Below are positions 48,351 to 56,789 of a stretch of 63,477 bases of DNA, one piece after another. Location: contig CAMAUE010000010.1 of the NCBI GenBank assembly GCA_945861245.1, positions 1-63,477 on the forward strand. Reading direction: 5' to 3'. Numbering within the stretch: the stretch's first letter is position 1; the number at the start of each line of letters is the position of its first letter. The notes under the pieces are model-generated. The model saw only the letters and a list, made by a program, of their open reading frames with translations, made no database searches and was not told the origin of the DNA. A program made the translations under genes and the position numbers. The stretch comes from Singulisphaera sp. GP187. GTDB taxonomy: Bacteria; Planctomycetota; Planctomycetia; Gemmatales; Gemmataceae.

Positions 48351-49289
48351 TTATTTCTTGGCAACGGCTTGATGCGCCGTCTCCTGCAGAAAGCGAGCGT
48401 AATCGTGGTCGATCTGTTGAGGAACAAACGTGTTCCCCACGACGCTTTCTCCGAAAAGTACCTCGAAGAAAACGCATGCGCCGAGGTACTCACCAGCGAC
48501 ATTGGCATGATGACCATCCATCGTCAGCGATTTCTTGCCGTCCTTCGCGGCACCCCAGCGCCAGCCGGTGTGCAGGGAATGCGTCTGGTTCGGCAACGCA
48601 GGCGGCATGGCGTTCTTGAAATCGAATTTTTTGTCCGACTGATAGCCCCATTTGGCGTGGGTGTCCGCCAGGTACATCGCATCTCCAACGGGAATGACCC
48701 GGGCGCCTAATTCTCCGGCAATCGTTTGGTACGCCTTCGTCAAGCCCTCGTACATCTCCTTCTGCGTTGACGGCTCCCCTTTCGTCTTCGACGGTTTTGC
48801 GAAGCGCGGATCATCCACGCGATACGCCCACGTTTGGTGAACCAGGATCGCGGATTTCGGTGCGGCCATCTTGATGTAGTCGTGAAGTTGCTTGGCGGTT
48901 GGCCGATAGGTGGCAATGTTGTGGCTCTTGAAGCTTGCTTGCTGAATGGTGACGTAGTCCCAGGTATCGCTCTTCAGCTCCTGGCGCAGGCTCTTCTTGC
49001 CATAAAGGCCCTTCGGGTCCATGGGATCCTTTTCGTGAAGCTGGGCCTTGTCCCAGTGCACCTCGAAGCTGGCGCCGCCGATCGCCAACGGCCGGTGGAT
49101 CAGGGTGTGTTTTCCCGCTCTCACCAGGTCATCCAGGTAACGGGTGGCGTTCTGGGAGAAGCTGTTGCCGACGGTGACCAGGCGAACCGTTTTGGTTTTG
49201 CTGGGCGTCGTTTGTTGTGCACGTGCGTTTCCGAAGAGGAATAACGGAGCGAGCGTCAGAAAAGTCAGTAAAAGGATGGAACGAAACAT
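48351..49289 (-). CDS. Secreted SGNH-type hydrolase (DUF4886-like)
   Basis: A 312-residue exported protein with signal MFRSILLLTFLTLAPLFLFG (cleaved after ARA). RLVTVGNSFSQNATRYLDDL (about residues 36-55) is the GNSxS block with the nucleophile Ser; YVTIQQASFKSHNIATYRPT, AILVHQTWAYRVDDPRF and TMDGHHANVAGEYLGACVFF (catalytic-type Asp/His block) follow. The DUF4886 group is a bacterial SGNH family of unknown substrate, probably carbohydrate esters. It is transcribed towards the S8 chimera, and both genes may form one unit. Confidence 0.8.
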   Translation of the reverse strand: MFRSILLLTFLTLAPLFLFGNARAQQTTPSKTKTVRLVTVGNSFSQNATRYLDDLVRAGKHTLIHRPLAIGGASFEVHWDKAQLHEKDPMDPKGLYGKKSLRQELKSDTWDYVTIQQASFKSHNIATYRPTAKQLHDYIKMAAPKSAILVHQTWAYRVDDPRFAKPSKTKGEPSTQKEMYEGLTKAYQTIAGELGARVIPVGDAMYLADTHAKWGYQSDKKFDFKNAMPPALPNQTHSLHTGWRWGAAKDGKKSLTMDGHHANVAGEYLGACVFFEVLFGESVVGNTFVPQQIDHDYARFLQETAHQAVAKK

Positions 49290-49452
49290 GGTTTAGATTC
49301 TCCTTGGTGAGTTCCTTATCATTATGGACGGCTGGCCTCTTCCGTCCAGCTAAAACAATGGAACGCTGCGATCCGCCCAAAGGCGACGTTCAAAAGGAGC
49401 GGCGGCGAGTTTTGCTCTTGCTTCTTTGTCTCGTTTGACAAACAATGACGGC

Positions 49453-49689
49453 ATGGTCATTCCTGGTCGAGTACACAATGGCGTGGTGGTGTTGGACGGC
49501 GGACCGGCTTTGCCCGAAGGTGCCGTCGTCACCGTTACGTTTCCAGCATCGTCGCCAGCCAGATCGGCTCGCGAAAAGCGGCGAATCCAGATTCCACTGG
49601 TGCGGACCGGTCAGCCCGGCAGCGTGCACCTGACCGCCGAACGAATCGCACAGATCATGGACGAAGAAGATGCATCTGCCCGACATTAA
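49453..49689 (+). CDS. VapB-type antitoxin
   Basis: A 78-residue protein. The N-terminal GRVHNGVVVLDGGPALPEGA with VVTVTF is a beta-hairpin of the AbrB/SpoVT swapped-hairpin-like type used to bind the operator. The middle is basic (REKRRIQIPLVRTGQPGSVH) and the end helical and acidic (LTAERIAQIMDEEDAS), for toxin contact. The PIN-domain toxin gene overlaps its 3' end by 20 bases. ATG 49453 is preferred over 49426. Confidence 0.7.
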   Translation: MVIPGRVHNGVVVLDGGPALPEGAVVTVTFPASSPARSAREKRRIQIPLVRTGQPGSVHLTAERIAQIMDEEDASARH

Positions 49690-50095
49690 CGTCTGGTTGG
49701 CGCTGACTTTCGACTCGCACGTCCACCACCCCGCCGCGAAAACGTGGTTTGATGGCTTGCCGAATGACGCCGCCTGTTTTTTCTGCCGGCTCACGCAGCA
49801 AGGCTTTCTACGGCTGGCTACCAACCCAAGCGTTTTCGGCAAGCACGCCCTGACGCTACCGGACGCGTGGCAGAAGTACGACATTCTTTTGAGCGACCCC
49901 CGCGTTGCGTTTGCCGGCGAACCTGCTGATCTCGAGACCCACTGGCGAACTTTCACACAGCACCAATCGTTTTCGCCCAAAGTTTGGAATGACGCCTATT
50001 TGGCGGCATTTGCCGTCGCCGCCAATCTGGAGATGGTCACGTTTGACAAGGGATTCTCGCAATACGCGAACGTGAAGTGCATTTTTCTCTCGTAG
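49670..50095 (+). CDS. VapC-type PIN-domain toxin
   Basis: A 141-residue ribonuclease-type toxin. PIN acidic residues are visible: LPDINVWLALTFDSHVHHPA (Asp of the first motif), a Glu/Asp region at DLETHWRTF, the VWNDAYLAAFAVAANLEMVT segment with the third Asp, and FDKGFSQYANV with the fourth. Expected activity is cleavage of tRNA or rRNA; the target is unknown. It starts 20 bases inside the antitoxin gene, so the pair is coupled. A third toxin-antitoxin module in this window, of a different family. Confidence 0.85.
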   Translation: MHLPDINVWLALTFDSHVHHPAAKTWFDGLPNDAACFFCRLTQQGFLRLATNPSVFGKHALTLPDAWQKYDILLSDPRVAFAGEPADLETHWRTFTQHQSFSPKVWNDAYLAAFAVAANLEMVTFDKGFSQYANVKCIFLS

Positions 50096-50193
50096 CCGCC
50101 AATCGGACAGAGAAAATGAGACGCAAAGTCATAAAGTGAGATTGCGGTATCGCTTTACAGACGATACGTTCACTTCGCTAAAGGAGGCTTCTC

Positions 50194-51954
50194 ATGTCGT
50201 CCCGCTGGGTTCTTGTGGCGTCGTGCCTTTTCATTGCTCTGCCTGGATTAGCGGCTCAACCGGCCAAACCGCCGGTGCCAAAGGACGGCCCGTTGGGGAT
50301 GAAGTTCGTGCCGCTGCCGAAGGCGACGTTCTACATGGGCGGCGGCGGCGGCAAGGCGGGCAAGAAGACGGAGATCAAGGAGGACTTCGAGATCGCCATC
50401 CACACGGTGACGCAGGGGCAATGGCAGGCCGTGATGGGCAAGAACCCGAGCTACTTCTCCCGCGACGGCTTCGGGAAGGACAGCGTCAAGGACATCAAGG
50501 ATGAGGATCTGAAGCAATTTCCGGTGGAGAGCGTGTCGTGGGACGACGCGCAGGAGTTCATCAAGAAGCTGAACGAGCAAGCGAAGGGGAAGGGCTGGAC
50601 GTACCGCTTGCCGAGTGAGGCGGAATGGGAATATGCTTGTCGTGGAGGGGCCACTTCTGAGGAAGAATGCGCGTATCACTTCTACTTCGATAAACCGACC
50701 AACGACCTGTCCTCGAAACAAGCGAACTTCGAAGGCGACTTTCCATTCGGCAAGGCGGACGAGGGGCCGTACTTGAGTCGCACGACGAAGGTGGGATCGT
50801 ACGCGCCAAACAAACTGGGCTTATATGACATGCATGGCAACGTGTGGCAATGGTGCGAGGACCTTTACGATCCGAAGGGCTCGCTCCGGGTGGTCCGGGG
50901 CGGCGGCTGGCGCGACCTCGCCGGGAGCTGCCGGGCGGCGAGCCGGGGCGGGAGCGTTCCGTCCGGCCACAGCGACCTCCGCGGTTTCCGACTTGCCCGA
51001 GTTCCCGTCCAAGATCAGCCTGCCAAGCCATCATCCGAAACGGAGCTTTCCAAGCTCGCCGCCGGCATGAAGCCCGGGACCTGGGCGGAGTTGACCACGG
51101 CCAACTACACCGCCGAACTGTTGCGCGTGCAAAACGGCAACATCCTCGGCTATACCGACACCGCCGTCTGGCACCCCAAAACGCAGCAGGTGCTGTTCGT
51201 CGGCCAGGGGCATTACGCCGCGGTCAAGTTCATCACGTACTCCGCCGCGACCAATTCGTGGAAGCTCATGCCCACGCCGGTCTGGTGGGCTGGAGATGCG
51301 AAGACCGGCAAAGGTCCGATCGGCCACGCCTACCAGAACAACACCATCGACCCGGCCCGCGGCATTCTCTTCCATCACCAGAGCGCCACGCGGCTCGTCC
51401 ACCGCTACGACATCGCCAAGGACGCATGGACCACGCTGCCCGAAATCAAAGGCGCCGCCACCGGCCACGGCACCGCCCTGGCCTATTTCCCCGAGCGCAA
51501 AGGGCTGGTGCGCGTTTATGGCGGCGCGGTTCACTTCTTCGACGAGGAGAAAAACACCTGGTCGCTACTCAAGGACCGGTTCGCGATGGGCCCCTACCAC
51601 AACATCGCCAAATACAACGCGGTGGACAAATCCGTGATCTTCGGTGCCGGCAACGGCAGCAAGCAACTGCAGCGCATGGACTCTCAGGGCAACGTCACGC
51701 CAATCAAGGAGGCGCCGTTCGTCATCCGCATCAGCAGCACCGTGACCGCCATCGACCCGGTCAGTGGCGAGCTACTCGTCGTCAGCTCCGAGGACAAGGG
51801 CAAGTTCCACGCCCTGGACCTGAAGAAAAACGAATGGCGGCAGCTACCCGACGCGCCGATCTCCGAGGGGGCCAGCGGCTCGATCGCGGCGCACGGCGTC
51901 ACCCTGTACTTCGCCAATCGGCCGACGAAAGTCTTTCTGTACAAGCACAAGTAA
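50194..51954 (+). CDS. FGE-sulfatase-domain protein fused to a Kelch-like propeller
   Basis: A 586-residue exported protein with signal MSSRWVLVASCLFIALPGLA. Residues 30-275 are an FGE-sulfatase (formylglycine-generating-enzyme-like) domain: GMKFVPLPKATFYMGGGGG, VTQGQWQAVMGKNPSYF, FPVESVSWDDAQEFIKKLNE, YRLPSEAEWEYACRGG, GLYDMHGNVWQWCEDLYDPK and the closing RGFRLARVPV. The SCRAASRGGS segment lacks the second Cys of true FGE, so oxidase activity is doubtful. Residues 300-586 form a Kelch-type propeller (DTAVWHPKTQQVLFVGQGHY, NNTIDPARGILFHHQSATRL, LAYFPERKGLVRVYGGAVHF). It may bind or mature a surface partner. ATG 50194 has AAAGGAGG upstream. Confidence 0.85.
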   Translation: MSSRWVLVASCLFIALPGLAAQPAKPPVPKDGPLGMKFVPLPKATFYMGGGGGKAGKKTEIKEDFEIAIHTVTQGQWQAVMGKNPSYFSRDGFGKDSVKDIKDEDLKQFPVESVSWDDAQEFIKKLNEQAKGKGWTYRLPSEAEWEYACRGGATSEEECAYHFYFDKPTNDLSSKQANFEGDFPFGKADEGPYLSRTTKVGSYAPNKLGLYDMHGNVWQWCEDLYDPKGSLRVVRGGGWRDLAGSCRAASRGGSVPSGHSDLRGFRLARVPVQDQPAKPSSETELSKLAAGMKPGTWAELTTANYTAELLRVQNGNILGYTDTAVWHPKTQQVLFVGQGHYAAVKFITYSAATNSWKLMPTPVWWAGDAKTGKGPIGHAYQNNTIDPARGILFHHQSATRLVHRYDIAKDAWTTLPEIKGAATGHGTALAYFPERKGLVRVYGGAVHFFDEEKNTWSLLKDRFAMGPYHNIAKYNAVDKSVIFGAGNGSKQLQRMDSQGNVTPIKEAPFVIRISSTVTAIDPVSGELLVVSSEDKGKFHALDLKKNEWRQLPDAPISEGASGSIAAHGVTLYFANRPTKVFLYKHK

Positions 51955-52078
51955 TCCGAGCCGGCCGAGCGGGGCAAAGGGATTGCATGTCGTCCAATAC
52001 CCCCGGTCACGTCGAAGGTCGCGCGGCGGATAAGTTCCAGTCGGGTCGCAGCCTATTCATTTTCAATTTGGCGATTTC

Positions 52079-52188
52079 TAGTGGTCCGACCAGCTTGATT
52101 TGACAGGTGGGGCCAGGCTTTCCAGTCTGGCCAGGCTGTGAAAATCCTGGCCCCACGGACCTGTCAACTCTGCCTTTTCGTACCGCTA
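52079..52188 (+). mobile_element. MITE-like element, copy 2
   Basis: It starts TAGTGGTCCGACCAGCTTG and ends ACCGCTA, giving short inverted ends TAGTGGT/TAGCGGT. 52083-52125 is identical to 22398-22440, and the right ends share TCTGCCTTTTCG-like sequence. About 110 bases, no coding capacity. Confidence 0.75.
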
Positions 52189-52212
52189 GACTTGTTCGAT
52201 TTATTGAACGGT

Positions 52213-52267
52213 GGCAAAGGCATTCCTGTCTGTGTTTGGGGCTTACACAGACAGGAATGTCTGTGCC
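52213..52267. repeat. 55-bp palindrome, CATTCCTGTCTGTGT family
   Basis: GGCAAAGGCATTCCTGTCTG plus TGT pairs with ACACAGACAGGAATGTCTGT plus GCC around a 9-base loop. It lies between the MITE and the pstA stop. Confidence 0.85.
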
Positions 52268-52305
52268 ATCGATGCGGCAATTCAAACTGCGTGAAGTATA
52301 CGTTG

Positions 52306-53721
52306 TCAATCACGCCGGCGTTGGGATCGATTGCGGAGATAGATCGCCGTCCCGTTTATCGCGAGCAATATCGCCAGGAGCACGGCACTCGCCAGGGCGG
52401 CGTTGTACTTCCAGATGTCGATCGGTTCCTCGATGCCCTCAATCGTGACCGCGGGCAGCCCAGACCACTGGTAGATTTGCAACGGCAGAGCGGTGAATTT
52501 TGAGATCAGCGACGGATTGCGATCGACTTGTTGCTGCGCGCCGAACAGAACCAGCGGCGCCGCCTCGCCAATGGCACGCGAAATCGACAAGATCGTTCCT
52601 GTCATGATGCCTGGCCGCGCGAGTGGCAGCACGACAGTCCAGATCGTCTGCCATTTGGTCGCCCCGAGAGCGTACGCGCCATGCCGAAGTGATCCTGGAA
52701 CGGTGCGGATCGCTTCTTGTGCGGAGACGATAATCATCGGCAGCGTCAGCAGCCCGAGCGTCAAGCCGCCGCCGAGCAAGTTGAACGGATCCACTTGCGG
52801 ATGTACCGCATGAACTTGCCTGGAGATATAGACGAATACAAAGCCGCCGAGGATGCCATAGACTACGGACGGCACGCCGGCGAGATTATTGATGTTGACC
52901 TGAATGATTCGCGCCAACCAGCCCGACTGACGATATTCCTCGATATATATTGCCGTGCCCACACCGACGGGAACGGAAAAAAGTATGGTGATGAGCGCCA
53001 GCCAGATGCTGCCCCACATCGCAGGTCCGACGCCGGAATCTTGGGCATGCTTCTCGACCGGATTTGTCAGAAAGGCGTGTAAAATCGCCAGGCGTGAGGT
53101 GTCGGCTCGCAGGCTTCGCTCGGCAATCGTCACCTTATCGCTCGCAATTTGGTCGAGGTCGGCGCGGCGTTTGTCGATGCCAAACTGGAATAATTCTCGG
53201 ACCATCGCCTTTTCGTCGGCATCCTTGGCAAGCTTCAGTTCCTTCGTCAGTTCATTCTCCAAATCCTCTAATTCGGCCTGAATGGCTCTCTTTTTGCCGA
53301 CAGCAGCAGCGATTACTTTTTCGTGCTCCAGGTTTTGAAAGGCAATGAGTTCCGGCGTGTGCTGAAACCACAACGCGACATCGGCTGTCAATTGGTACAT
53401 GAAAACGCCGAGAATCGCCAGGCCGACGAAGGTGGCGAGGAATCCCGCGACGGTAAAGGCGTGATCGGACCAGACGCGCGAACTGGCGATGAGGAACCAC
53501 GCGAATGCAGGTAGCCAGGCGATCACGAACGCCTGCCCGCACAGGACAAGTATGGAGGCCGTCGACGTGTTGGGATCGTCGATGGTAGCATAGGTCTTGA
53601 CTGCGAATACCACAAGCGACATCGCCGCTGCCACCAGAAAAGATTTTTCGATCGCGTCCACGACCACCTGTCCGAGGGTGAGCGGCTTGGTCTGTTCACG
53701 ATTTGGCCCAGATTCGCTCAT
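52306..53721 (-). CDS. pstA: Phosphate ABC transporter permease PstA, with inserted helical region
   Basis: A 471-residue inner-membrane permease of the high-affinity phosphate transporter. The conserved permease core is MWGSIWLALITILFSVPVGV (about residues 235-254), YIEEYRQSGWLARIIQVNIN, NLAGVPSVVYGILGGFVFVY, EAIRTVPGSLRHGAYALGAT and ISRAIGEAAPLVLFGAQQQ. It is about 170 residues longer than usual: three N-terminal hydrophobic segments and a charged helical stretch (about 125-215; ELEDLENELTKELKLAKDAD) that looks like a coiled coil outside the membrane. It overlaps the pstC stop by four bases (ATGA). No pstB follows: downstream there are only repeats. Confidence 0.9.
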   Translation of the reverse strand: MSESGPNREQTKPLTLGQVVVDAIEKSFLVAAAMSLVVFAVKTYATIDDPNTSTASILVLCGQAFVIAWLPAFAWFLIASSRVWSDHAFTVAGFLATFVGLAILGVFMYQLTADVALWFQHTPELIAFQNLEHEKVIAAAVGKKRAIQAELEDLENELTKELKLAKDADEKAMVRELFQFGIDKRRADLDQIASDKVTIAERSLRADTSRLAILHAFLTNPVEKHAQDSGVGPAMWGSIWLALITILFSVPVGVGTAIYIEEYRQSGWLARIIQVNINNLAGVPSVVYGILGGFVFVYISRQVHAVHPQVDPFNLLGGGLTLGLLTLPMIIVSAQEAIRTVPGSLRHGAYALGATKWQTIWTVVLPLARPGIMTGTILSISRAIGEAAPLVLFGAQQQVDRNPSLISKFTALPLQIYQWSGLPAVTIEGIEEPIDIWKYNAALASAVLLAILLAINGTAIYLRNRSQRRRD

Positions 53722-54728
53722 TGATACACCTGCCGATAGCGATGGAGGACCCACTGTGCGACAATGTTCATCCCCAATGTTACAAAGAACAACACAGCGG
53801 CAACCGCGAAAAGGCTGCTGTAATCGGTAGAAAAATGCTCGACATCGCCCTTGGCTCGATGCACGATCATACTCGTCATCGTGGCGGCGCCCTGGCGAGG
53901 ATCCAGTGCCATTCGTGCGGATTCGCCGCACGCCAGCGTCACGGCCATCGTCTCGCCAATGGCACGCGACATGGCGAGCAGGAACGATGCGACGATACCC
54001 GATAACGCAGCCGGGATGACGACCTTGACCGACGTTTGAAATTTGGTCGCGCCCAGGGCGATCGAGGCTTCGCGCAGCGAACGCGGGACGGCACGCAAGG
54101 AGTCCTCACTGAGTGAGGCGATCATCGGAATAATCATGATCCCGACTACAACCCCGCCGCTGATCAGGTTATTCGGATTCCCCAGATCTGGAATGAATTT
54201 CGCCAGTAAAGGCGTGATGACCGTGACCGCAAAGAAGCCGTATACGACGGTCGGAATGCCTGCCAACAGTTCGAGCGTCGGTTTGGCGAACGCCCGTACC
54301 CACGGTCGCGCATATTCGCTCAGGTAGGTGGCCGTGAGCAAACCGATCGGTACGGCTACGAGCGCCGCAATCAATGTGACATAGAAGGTCGCTGATGCAA
54401 GCGGGAGAATGGAATATTCCCCCGAACTTTCCGTCCACTCTCTGCCGACGAAGAAATAAGAGAAGCGATCCCAAATCTTGCCTGCCGGCATTACCTTCGC
54501 TTCGACAACCTTTTCGCCATTCACCTCGACCACTTCGGCGTTGGTTGCGAAAAAATTGAAGGTGCCCATCAAGATCACCACGACGATGGCCAGCGTGATG
54601 ACGATCGAGAACAACCCGCAGGCCAGCAGAGATCGTTCGATAACGAACTCCCAGAACCGATTGGCCGGACCTCGCTTCTCATTCCATTCGCGAAAGGAGA
54701 ATGGCTTTGCAGATTGTGTCGTGGACAT
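53718..54728 (-). CDS. pstC: Phosphate ABC transporter permease PstC
   Basis: A 336-residue inner-membrane permease. Landmarks are LASATFYVTLIAALVAVPIG, LLTATYLSEYARPWVRAFAK, TLELLAGIPTVVYGFFAVTV, SLRAVPRSLREASIALGATK, MSRAIGETMAVTLACGES and the final helix VLFFVTLGMNIVAQWVLHRY. A periplasmic loop of about 50 residues (NAEVVEVNGEKVVEAKVMPA) follows the first membrane helix. Coupled to pstA by a four-base overlap. The start at 54728 (MSTTQSAKPF) fits the family. Confidence 0.95.
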   Translation of the reverse strand: MSTTQSAKPFSFREWNEKRGPANRFWEFVIERSLLACGLFSIVITLAIVVVILMGTFNFFATNAEVVEVNGEKVVEAKVMPAGKIWDRFSYFFVGREWTESSGEYSILPLASATFYVTLIAALVAVPIGLLTATYLSEYARPWVRAFAKPTLELLAGIPTVVYGFFAVTVITPLLAKFIPDLGNPNNLISGGVVVGIMIIPMIASLSEDSLRAVPRSLREASIALGATKFQTSVKVVIPAALSGIVASFLLAMSRAIGETMAVTLACGESARMALDPRQGAATMTSMIVHRAKGDVEHFSTDYSSLFAVAAVLFFVTLGMNIVAQWVLHRYRQVYQ

Positions 54729-54789
54729 TTTTAATCCGTGGTTCGACGAAGCAAAATTACCTGATCCGACTTAAACTGAGTTCAAATTG

Positions 54790-54843
54790 TCGCTTGCGGC
54801 TTAGCGCTCATGTGGCGCCTTGCGAACGCTAAGCCGCAAGCGG
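54790..54843. repeat. 54-bp palindrome, copy 5, between pstS and pstC
   Basis: TCGCTTGCGGCTTAGCGCTC...GAACGCTAAGCCGCAAGCGG, exactly 54 bases, with arms of about 19 bases. In transcripts of the pst operon it would form a stem-loop 98 bases downstream of the pstS stop. Confidence 0.9.
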
Positions 54844-54940
54844 CAATTAGGGAAGGCGTTATTTCGGATTTCCCAAGTGGGGTTCCGATTAGCTTCCCGC
54901 TGAACTTTGGCATGTCGGATAGGATCCCAGACTCGGCAAG

Positions 54941-55879
54941 TTATTTTGTCGCGTCGGCAAGCTTTTTCTGGTTTTTGAACATCTGCAGTTTGTTCATCTG
55001 CACATACCCGGAGGTTCTCACGAGGTCGGGCCGGCTCTGGTAGAACTGCACGAACGAACGGACCTCTTCGCGTTGGAGGGCCTTTTTGGTGACATAAATA
55101 TAAAGGGGACGGCTGATCGGATATTTACCGCTCAGGACGTTCTCCTCATTCGGTTCATAATACGGTTCGCCGGATTTCTTGGCGATTGAAACGACGTTCA
55201 ATTTGCTTTTGTTGGCGGTGTAGTAAGCAACACCGAAGAAGCCCATCGCATGGGGATTGTTGGCAACGCCGGTGACCAGGACTTCATCGTCTTCGCTGCC
55301 GTTGTAATCCTGGCGGATCAGGCGTTCCTTGCCGTTGACGGCTTCCGTGAAGTAGTCGAACGTGCCGGAATCTTTGCCGGCGCCCCAGAGCGTGTCGGCG
55401 CCGAATTTGACATTCGGGAACTTCGGATCGACATCTTGCCAGGATTTGGCGGCGAGATCGGGATGCCAGATATTCTTGAGCTGGTTCATCGTCAACTTGT
55501 TGGCGTAGTCGTTTTTCTTGTTGATGACGACAGCCAGGCCGTCCCACGCTACTTGCAGCTCGACATATTCGATGCCGTTTTTCTTGCAGGCGACGGCCTC
55601 GGCTTCTTTGATTTTGCGTGAAGCGTCGCAGATGTCGAGATCGCCGTTGGCGAACTTTCGCATGCCGCCGCCGGTCCCGGTCACGCCGATGCTGATGCTG
55701 ACATCCGGATTGATTTTGCGATAATCACTGGCGACGACTTTGGTAAGCAGGTAGACCGTGCTCGAACCATCGACCTTGATCTCGCCCTTGGCCTGTTTGC
55801 CTTGGCCAAGTGCCGGCGTAACTAGGCTCGACGCCGCAACGAACGCCGCGAACAGACCGATGCATGTGAACCGATTCAT
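54941..55879 (-). CDS. pstS: Phosphate-binding protein PstS
   Basis: A 312-residue periplasmic phosphate receptor. Signal MNRFTCIGLFAAFVAASSLV, cleaved near LGQ. Phosphate-site landmarks are VDGSSTVYLLTKVVASDYRK, SIGVTGTGGGMRKFANGDLD, ICDASRKIKEAEAVACKKNG, LQVAWDGLAVVINKKND, GAGKDSGTFDYFTEAVNGKE and ANNPHAMGFFGVAYYTANKS. The start at 55879 has TTTGGAGAGA upstream. It is the first gene of the pst group; I saw no convincing Pho-box in the leader. Confidence 0.95.
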   Translation of the reverse strand: MNRFTCIGLFAAFVAASSLVTPALGQGKQAKGEIKVDGSSTVYLLTKVVASDYRKINPDVSISIGVTGTGGGMRKFANGDLDICDASRKIKEAEAVACKKNGIEYVELQVAWDGLAVVINKKNDYANKLTMNQLKNIWHPDLAAKSWQDVDPKFPNVKFGADTLWGAGKDSGTFDYFTEAVNGKERLIRQDYNGSEDDEVLVTGVANNPHAMGFFGVAYYTANKSKLNVVSIAKKSGEPYYEPNEENVLSGKYPISRPLYIYVTKKALQREEVRSFVQFYQSRPDLVRTSGYVQMNKLQMFKNQKKLADATK

Positions 55880-56564
55880 GTTGTTCTCTCCAAAATGGAT
55901 CATGGGACGCAATATTGACTACAGCTTTATTTGTAGTCGTTGTTGTGTGGTTTATCGCGTGCCTGTTTTGAAGCTTTCGCGAAGTTCAGGATTTACACTC
56001 ACAGTCGTTCCACGTTGGCAAGTTGCAAGTGAAAACTCAGGCAAACCGCTACGCCGCTTGATTTGCGGGTGCGAATTACACTGCCCACCTAACGCTGGAA
56101 CTTGAAACACGCAAGTTCTATTACGTCGAGGCTGTTCGGGTATTTTCGTAGACCAAGAGCCTTCGCTTTCCCATGAACTAGCGAGGATTCTTGTTCCACG
56201 AAAAAAACGCTAGCTCTCGTATCGCCTCTTATGATTAAGGAACGACACAAACGTCGTGTGTGAAAACGATGAAGATATTGTGAATGTAATGGTCGAAATA
56301 TCGGTTCTCTTGATGCGTGAACTAAGTCCAAGACTGTTCAATCGAAATTCAATACTAACCACAGATAACACCGATGAACACGGATAAAGGAAGAAGAAAT
56401 CGGACACTTCTCGCCCGTCCTCACTCCAACATTCACCACAGAGACACAGAGTGAATGCGAAGAACTGGGTGTTGGGCACTACTGGTTTTTGTTGACTCCA
56501 GTCATCCATTCATGGGGAGGTTCACTAGTGCTCTGTCACAGCTTAAATGTAGGATGTTTGGTTT
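55880..56564. other. Long intergenic region without a gene
   Basis: About 690 bases. A CACAGATAACACCGATGAAC motif (56357 on) and CACCACAGAGACACAGAG (56436 on) are dispersed repeat pieces related to the palindromes at 31089 and 58021. No open frame here is convincing and no promoter is clear except for the pstS leader. Confidence 0.6.
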
Positions 56565-56626
56565 ACGAGCCGGAAGCGTAAGCGGCGGTCTGGCATAACT
56601 ATCTGTCGCTTACGCTTCCGGCTCGT
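56565..56626. repeat. 62-bp palindrome, ACGAGCCGGAAG family
   Basis: ACGAGCCGGAAGCGTAAGCG pairs with TCGCTTACGCTTCCGGCTCG plus T; arms are about 24 bases and the loop is short. Copies at 17272, 36703 and 38287. Confidence 0.9.
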
Positions 56627-56675
56627 ACCCGATATCTTAGCGCTGACAAAGGATAAGCCAGATATGTCGCTCGCC

Positions 56676-56703
56676 TTGGTCGGACGATGATAAGTGTTAG
56701 AAT
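56676..56703 (+). promoter_or_regulatory. Candidate promoter for amidohydrolase gene
   Basis: TTGGTC (56676-56681), a 16-base spacer and TAGAAT (56698-56703), about 87 bases before ATG 56790. Confidence 0.4.
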
Positions 56704-56789
56704 AGCTGCGGCCCGCCGTTGCCAAGAGAATCGCATGTGTGTATCGGCAGATTGATGTGTCATACCAGTACCTACACCTGGAGCGCGAT

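Noticed and set aside
55913..56060. Pho-box before pstS
   Set aside because: No tandem CTGTCAT-like repeats at the right spacing were found in the leader.
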